Positions 58,380-64,000 of a DNA stretch of 64,000 nt are shown in pieces. Source of the stretch: Delphinapterus leucas. Lineage: Eukaryota; Chordata; Mammalia; Artiodactyla; Monodontidae. Position 1 is the stretch's first letter, and every line of letters starts with the position of its first letter. Where the stretch lies: assembly GCF_002288925.2 (NCBI RefSeq), contig NW_022098069.1:84352755-84416754 (forward strand), given 5' to 3'. Under the pieces are notes generated by a model. The model saw nothing but the letters and a program-made list of their open reading frames with translations. It was not told the DNA's origin and ran no database searches. A program made the translations under genes and the position numbers.

Positions 58380-58836
58380 CCCGCACACTGGTGGCTTCTC
58401 CTCCCCAAGGCCCCTAGCCGGGGGGCGGGGTCGCAGAATATCCATCACACCGGTTTCCCAGACCAGGCAGGCCCCGCTTTCGGCCTCGGGTGGGTCCAGG
58501 CCCGGAAGGCCGGGCGGGGGCGGTTGGGCCGGGGCGGAGCTGGCGGAGTGGCCGGGCCGCCCCCTTCCAGCGAGGGCGGGCGGGAGGCCGGCGCCTTTAA
58601 ACGCGGCGGGGCCGGCTACCCGCCACCGTCTGCCCAGAGGGAGCGGGCGCCTCCCCAGTGCCCCGCGTTTTCCGCGCCCCGGGCATGTCTCTGCGGTCCC
58701 GTCGCCCGCCCGCCTGAGCCGCCGGCGCGTGTGGCCGCGCTCCCGCCCGCGTTCCCTCCGTCGGCGCCCGGAGCAGCGGCCTCGGTGTGCCCCTGGCCGG
58801 TCCCCCGCGCTGCCGCCCGCCGCGGGCCCGTCCGCC
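58380..58836 (+). promoter_or_regulatory. HTRA3: HTRA3 CpG-rich promoter and 5' UTR
   Basis: The sequence is very GC- and CpG-rich, continuing into the first coding exon. GC boxes are visible at 58421-58430 (GGGGGCGGGG), 58512-58523 (GGGCGGGGGCGG) and 58531-58537 (GGGGCGG). A TATA-like TTTAAA lies at 58596-58601, about 60-70 bp after them, which would put a start site near 58625-58635 (inference). An inverted CCAAT (ATTGG) lies at 58184-58188. Confidence 0.7.
58685..58717 (+). CDS. Possible uORF in the HTRA3 5' leader
   Basis: An ATG at 58685 in the context GGGCATGT opens 10 codons (MSLRSRRPPA) and stops at TGA 58715-58717, about 120 nt before the main ATG and in another frame. It is used only if transcription starts upstream of 58685. 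The Kozak context is poor to fair (G at -3, T at +4). Confidence 0.3.
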   Translation: MSLRSRRPPA

Positions 58837-59221
58837 ATGCAGGCGCGGGCGCTAGTCCTGGCCGCCCTGGTCGCGCTGGCGCTGGCCTGGGAGCCCCTGG
58901 CCACGTCGTGCCCCGCGCGCTGCGACGTGTCGCGGTGCCCGAGTCCCCGCTGTCCCGGCGGCTACGTGCCCGACCTCTGCAACTGCTGCCTGGTGTGCGC
59001 CGCCGTCGAGGGCGAGCCGTGCGGCCGCGCCGTAGACTCGCCGTGCGGGGAGAGCCTGGAGTGTGTGCGCGGCGTGTGTCGGTGTCGCTGGGCGCACGCC
59101 GTGTGCGGCACCGACGGGCACACCTACGCCAACGTGTGCGCGCTGCAGGCGGCCAGCCGCCGCGCGCTGCAGCTCTCCGGGACGCCCGTGCGCCAGCTGC
59201 AGAAAGGCGCCTGCCCATCGG
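58837..59221 (+). CDS. HTRA3: HTRA3 serine protease, first coding exon
   Basis: This 385-nt exon encodes 128 residues plus one base. Residues 1-17 (MQARALVLAALVALALA) form a signal peptide, so the product is secreted. Residues about 21-84 are a Cys-rich IGFBP-like module (CPARCDVSRCPSPRCPGG, LCNCCLVC, PCGESLECVRGVCRC). Residues about 85-127 are a Kazal-like module (AVCGTDGHTYANVCALQAAS). Both are hallmarks of HTRA1/3/4, and the residues are closest to HTRA3 as I recall it. The trypsin-like and PDZ domains are encoded by later exons outside the window. The donor is gtaagc at 59222. I chose the ATG at 58837 because the signal peptide follows at once and it matches the human start. The frame stays open upstream to an ATG at 58339, most likely a CpG-island effect. 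HTRA3 degrades extracellular matrix proteins and modulates TGF-beta signalling (family knowledge). Confidence 0.96.
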
Positions 59222-59384
59222 GTAAGCGCTCTCGGTCGGGCTGCTCCGCTAGCGCTGCGGGGGTGGGGGGTGGAATGAAGTGGTCTCCTGGGGAAACAGG
59301 CTCAGAGCCGGGGCGGAGCCTCATTGTCCACACTCCCCGGGCACAAGTGATGGTTTCTTTGAGAAATCATCCAACCAGCCTTCT

Positions 59385-59475
59385 GGTCTTCCAGGTGGGG
59401 AAACTGAGGCAGGGAGAGGTAAAGTGCTGTCCCCCAGGTCACAGAAGTAGTCAACAGTGAAACCCAGTGCTCTCC
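59385..59475 (-). mobile_element. MIR SINE fragment
   Basis: The reverse MIR core GGGGAAACTGAGGCAGGGAG is followed by AGGTCACAGAAGTAGTCAAC. Confidence 0.7.
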
Positions 59476-62400
59476 TAACCACCCCGAGGGGCTTGGTCTA
59501 GCTCTACATCTCTCCAGCCTCTGGCCTCATCAAAACTTACCCATGTTGTGTCTCATTTCCCCTGGTCCCCATCTCCCTGCCTGCCTGGGTGTCGGATGCA
59601 AAGCGATCCTTCCTGCCCTTAAATATCCAGTCCGGATATTCGAGAGACACCAATTGAGTGACATGGGGTGTTTCCTTTCTTGTCTTGCCCTGCGCTTAAA
59701 ACGCATGTCACCTGAGGGCTGTTTAGGAACGGGGAGCGGGCTTGTGGAGCCTCTGGACTGCTTGGAGCTCCGTGGGGACCTGCCGTCGGGGTAGGAAATT
59801 TCTCAGTCCCGTCACACCTCAGAACAGCCTCCCCTAACCTGGACTTGGCTCTGGGTTGCTTCTTGCCACACAGGTTGACCCTGTGGAAGAAAATGCTGGC
59901 AAACCCTACCGTGCCCTTATTTGTTTGGGGCACCTCTTAGGAACGCAGGCTCCGGCGTCGGTTCCGCAGGTGCTCTGAGTGCAGCAGCCTGCGCTGGGCC
60001 CGGAGTTCATGGCGATGGAGTTGTCAGGCCCCGTTGTGTGCCCTCAGCCCGCAGCTGCCCACCAGGAGATGCTGACCGCCAGAACAGGCTCTGCCGTGGG
60101 GAGCATGGCTGCCTGGAGCGCTGGGAAACCTTCAGGGGTGAGGGGCATCTAAGCTGAATCTCCAAGGATGGGGACACGTCTTCCAGGTAGCGGGAGGGAT
60201 AGGCTCTTGGGGAAGAGAAGACAGCGTGAACCACCACGTGGAGCCATGTGCATATGGTGAGCCACGTAGCCCAGAGCAGTTGTTGTGCAGGGGAGGCGTG
60301 TGTGCACGCGTGCACGTGTAGGCTTGTGAGAGACACCCAGGGCTGGGCGGCTTGGCTGGGACAGGACCACAAGTGGCCCATAAATGTCGTGTTTTCGGCT
60401 TCATCCTGTAGGCCAGGCTTCCCGAATCATGTCTGGGATTCTGAAAATAAGTGTCCTGTGGCCCCAAAAGTCTGGGAAAGTAAACGCCAGCCCTGCAATG
60501 GGGATTCACACTCCACTTGAGTCTATCAGAGCTTCCGAGAAAACCTACAGCAAGGAAAAAAAATAACCCACCAAATGATAAAACCCAGGGTTTCCCAAGA
60601 GAACTTCAACAGAGCTCTTTCCTGGCAGAACACGCGTGGCCTCCTCCTGGCACACCGGGGTTCCCGGTTTGGGAAGCGTTATGTGGGCTTAGCCATGATT
60701 ATACGGGAGAGCCATTGAAAGGTTTTAAGAGAAGTGAGGGTGATGAGGTCAGTCTTGTGTTTGGATTGTGCCCAGGAGACTGGGAGCATGGTGCCACTCG
60801 ATGTCATGGAGATGGGCGTTATCATTTCTTGAGCACCCATCGCACCTTCTGACTTGGGGCTGGGAACCAGCCACCTGGTGGGTCTGGGAGGCAGAGGGCT
60901 CAGGGTGGGCCTGGCGCCTGCCCACTGCAGCTCGGTGGTGTCCGTGGTCCCCTTCCCAGTACCAGCTCTCCCAAGTAGTGGATGCTGTTAGAATCAGGCT
61001 CCAGGGTGCCGGGGGTCAGCAGGGAGGTTGGAGGTGGTCTAGGCATTTTGAAACCTTTATTCTTGACTGAGGGAGTCCACGTCTGTGAAGCACCTTCTCT
61101 GTGTGTCCCGCTGGCCGTGGGCTGGTAACAAGGCCCCTGTAATGAGGCAGACCCCATCTGTGTCCTGGAGAAACTGACAGTGAGGGAAACAGGAGGATGA
61201 GAAGAGGACAGTAGCTCAGTGACCACAAACAGATATCTGTCCAGCACCTAGGCTCAGTAGGTGCTGTGGAATGAAAGGCTGGCCCACGTGGTGGGCGCCC
61301 CTCCTTGCATACCTCCAGTGATGATGGGTTCACTACCTATCCGTGGAGCTCTTGTGTACTCCCGTGTCTGTGCTAGGCTGATACTACACGGTGTGGGTGA
61401 ATATCTATCAATGGGAGAGTAAAACCCAGAGAACTGTGTGCAGAGGGTCTGCGGAGAGCAGAGGTGTCCCTTTTCACAGCCTCTCTGCCTACAACTGCAG
61501 ACAAATAGGCCTTCAAGCGTGCAGTTAAGTCAGAATCTCAAGCCCTGGGCGGTTCACGACGTGGCATTTAACCATCAGCTTTACCGTTCAGCCCCAGGGC
61601 AGGTGCCGGCAGAGGCTCTCAGCTCTATTTACTTAAGCGCTTTGTCGGCTTTCGATTTTTAATCCTGTTAGCGGCTTCCTGGGGCCTTGTGGGTCTCAGA
61701 ATTCTGCATTCAGGACTCATCAGGCATCCCCACTCCTCCCACTCACCCTGCCCAGAGAGCAGGGCTGAACTGCAGCATCTGGTAACTCCTGAGGACTCGT
61801 GAAGAGCGAGGCATCCAGCCAAGAGAAGCTTAAGGCCCGGGGGGCTGTGCAGCTGTGCTTTTCCCTCCAGGGCTTGGCCTGGGAAGCACCCTCGCCCTCC
61901 ACGCTCACTGAGCTGGCCTGGAGGTGCACTGGGATCCCACAGCACACCGTCCAGTCTGTCTTCCCGGGCCTCTCCCCTTCCCATGCACCTCCACACGGTG
62001 GCCCGAGGGGGCGGTTGTGAGACGCACATCTCCCCAGCCCAAAGCCCTGCTGTGACTCTGGGACCACTGGCTCTGGGACCAAGCAGGACTTCTGATGCAG
62101 CCTGCAGGCTCAGTACGTCCTGGCTTCTGCAGCCTGCCCACCATCACCATCACCAGCTGAGTCCTTGTGAAATCCCTGATCATCTGTGTTGTGAGGGACA
62201 GATGACAATGTGTGGAACTCAGGGGAGGGAGAACCCATCTCCGGGATGGGGAAAGACATAGATCAGGGAAGGCTTCCTGGAGGAGGTGGCATCTAAACAG
62301 CCATGGAGAGGTTGATGCAAAGAGAGCCTGTGCTGAGGAGGACAGCAGGAACTGCTGAGCGTAAGCTGGTGCCAGATGGAGGAGCTGTGAGGGTGACCCA

Positions 62401-63689
62401 TCTTTAGGAGGTGAGGGACCCCTGAAGGCTTATGGGTAACAGGTTTACAGAGTGGGTACAGGGGCCCAGCTAGTGCGAGTCTGGTGCCCTGAGGAGGAAG
62501 AACTGAAGAGGCCTGAGCTAGGGGGACAGGCTCCAGAGGCATTAGTATGTCATGACTGATGGGGGTAGGGGGTCAGGGTGGGTGGCGGGGCCTCTCCTGG
62601 AGCAGCGGGTTTGGAGAGTTGTGGTCAGGTCCTGGCGGGGGACTCTGGCATGGAGGGTGTCTAGTGGGGCACGGGGTTCCATGACAAGAGCCTGGCTAAT
62701 GAGCGGCCCTGTCCGTGTGTTGGCGGCAGTATTGCTCAGTTCGTGTCATTGAGAAGGGGTGGCCTAGGTTTGGGACAGGGTAGCAGGCTCATCACCTCTC
62801 CAGGCTTTGGGGGCCCCGCCATGACCTGTGAGGCCTGTGGAGCTCCACCCCCACCCAGCCCAGATCCAGGTCGGTCCTTGCCTTCAAGTCCACATCCGAG
62901 GGGACCCAGCAGAGACACCCAGCCGCTTTGGGGATGAACTGCCCTGACTTGGTCACACTGCGAGCATTGTGCTGGGTGAGCTGGAGCAAGGGTGTGCCAG
63001 ACTCAACCCACTGGCTGCGTCCACCTGGCCTGACACGTACCTCTCAGCTGCCGGGAGCTCTGGGGAAAATGAGGCCAAGCAGAGATTCACTTGGCCTCCT
63101 TGGAAACCTGGGGTTCGTGCAAACTGGATGACGGAGTAGCCGGTGGCTGACCGAGTGAGCTGGTGTGTCCTGCCAGAGGGTCTGAAAGCGGCCTCCTCCT
63201 GGGCCTGCTCTGAGGGTGAGAAGCCACCAGGTTTTACCAGGGTCAAGGGCGAGACCTTGTGCTCTGGGCTAAACACACGTCGTGCCTGGGTGTTTTTGTC
63301 ACGGCCCTTTAGAAGAAAAGACTCATCAAGGTGTAGTGGGCTACCTGAGGTCACCAGGTGGGGAGGGACAGCTGTGCTGAACCCGGGTCCTCCTGACTGT
63401 GCATCTAGTGCCCTGTACCCCGGGCAGGCCTCCAGCACCTTGAGGAAGTGGCCTCCCTGCTTGGTTTTGATAAGGGTGTTGAATAAACAGGTTCGAAAGA
63501 GAATAGAATCACAGACCCCTTGTCCTCAGTGTAGCAAAGATGTGGCCAGGACGTGTGGGTGTGTGCGCATCCCAAACTGAATGCCCGGTCTGGTGCAGAG
63601 GGTAGCAGTGCACAACCTGCCCAGCTGTATTCTCTAGCCCCTCTAGCAAATAATGGGCAGAGCCACAACTGAGACCCGGTTCTGTTCCC

Positions 63690-63895
63690 GGCTGCTCAGG
63701 GGTGAGTCCCAGCTCTACCACTTCCCGTGGAGAGACGCTGCAAGTCTAAGCTCTCCACGCCTCAGTTTCTTCATCTGTGAAATGGGGACAACAGATCCTC
63801 CTCACTGGGTCATTGACAATCAATGAGATAATGAATTTCAAGTGCTTTGCACAATGTAAGCGTTAATTAATAGGCGTTAGTGGGAATAAACCTAA
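63690..63895 (+). mobile_element. MIR SINE
   Basis: A well-preserved forward MIR: GTCCCAGCTCTACCACTTCC, CGCCTCAGTTTCTTCATCTG, TGAAATGGGGACAACAGATC and AAGTGCTTTGCACAATGTAA. Confidence 0.88.
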
Positions 63896-64000
63896 ATGTT
63901 GACAAATGGACGTATCTGACATAAGTGGAGTTTGTGAGAGGAAGGTGGGGCAGTGGAGGACGGGAAGGATCTGGAGGGCAGTGTTTGTGGAGCGGCTGCC

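Larger units (their letters stand above)
59222..64000 (+). other. HTRA3: HTRA3 intron 1 (beginning)
   Basis: No second HTRA3 exon is seen up to the window end; I looked for the expected linker/protease start (KFNFIADVVEKIAP-like) and did not find it. Apart from MIR copies the region holds no clear element. Long open frames in it look compositional. A TG/CG-rich patch lies at about 60296-60320. Confidence 0.75.

Noticed and set aside
58616..59218. 200-residue antisense open frame across HTRA3 exon 1
   Set aside because: CpG-island composition suppresses stops; no resemblance to any protein, and the plus strand has a clear gene.
59222..64000. HTRA3 exon 2 within the window
   Set aside because: I looked for the expected linker/protease start sequence and did not find it; intron 1 continues past the window end.

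Overview
This is a mammalian nuclear DNA window. The SINEs point to a cetacean (whale, dolphin or porpoise). The best copies, at about 32825-33027 (+) and 39840-40051 (-), are tRNA-derived elements with the CHR-2-like body known from whales and dolphins. Many shorter CHR-1-like relatives, artiodactyl-type L1 3' ends, MaLR-type LTR remnants and MIRs are also present. Introns, GT-AG splice sites and CpG-rich exons confirm a vertebrate genome. There are two assembly gaps of exactly 100 N (6220-6319 and 21361-21460).

Region 1 (1 to about 24.5 kb) is the 3' portion of SH3TC1 on the + strand. I can place 14 coding exons, all with GT-AG junctions and compatible phases, that together encode 1201 codons plus a stop. 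They run from an N-terminal conserved segment through a divergent SH3 domain, one very large 1665-nt TPR exon and a series of smaller TPR exons to a stop at 24421. A short 3' UTR with AATAAA follows. The first coding exons lie upstream of the window. The last intron holds a 16-bp CpG-containing minisatellite array interrupted by an assembly gap.

Region 2 (about 24.5 to 58.3 kb) is intergenic. I found no credible protein-coding exon there. It contains L1 3' fragments, SINEs (several with clear target-site duplications), MaLR-type LTRs, MIRs and microsatellites, separated by unremarkable unique sequence.

Region 3 (about 58.3 to 64 kb) is the start of HTRA3 on the + strand. It has a GC-rich promoter preceded by a 25-G run, then the first coding exon (signal peptide, IGFBP-like and Kazal-like modules, 58837-59221), then the beginning of a long intron 1. 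The protease and PDZ exons lie beyond the window. The order SH3TC1 then HTRA3 in the same direction is the arrangement I recall for human chromosome 4p16.1. The two genes are neighbours and I see no evidence that they work together: SH3TC1 is an intracellular SH3/TPR adaptor-like protein and HTRA3 is a secreted serine protease.

I did not find a novel biological system. The most noteworthy items are the minisatellite, the G-run and upstream reading frames at the HTRA3 promoter, possible intron-retention forms of SH3TC1, and young SINE insertions usable as lineage markers.
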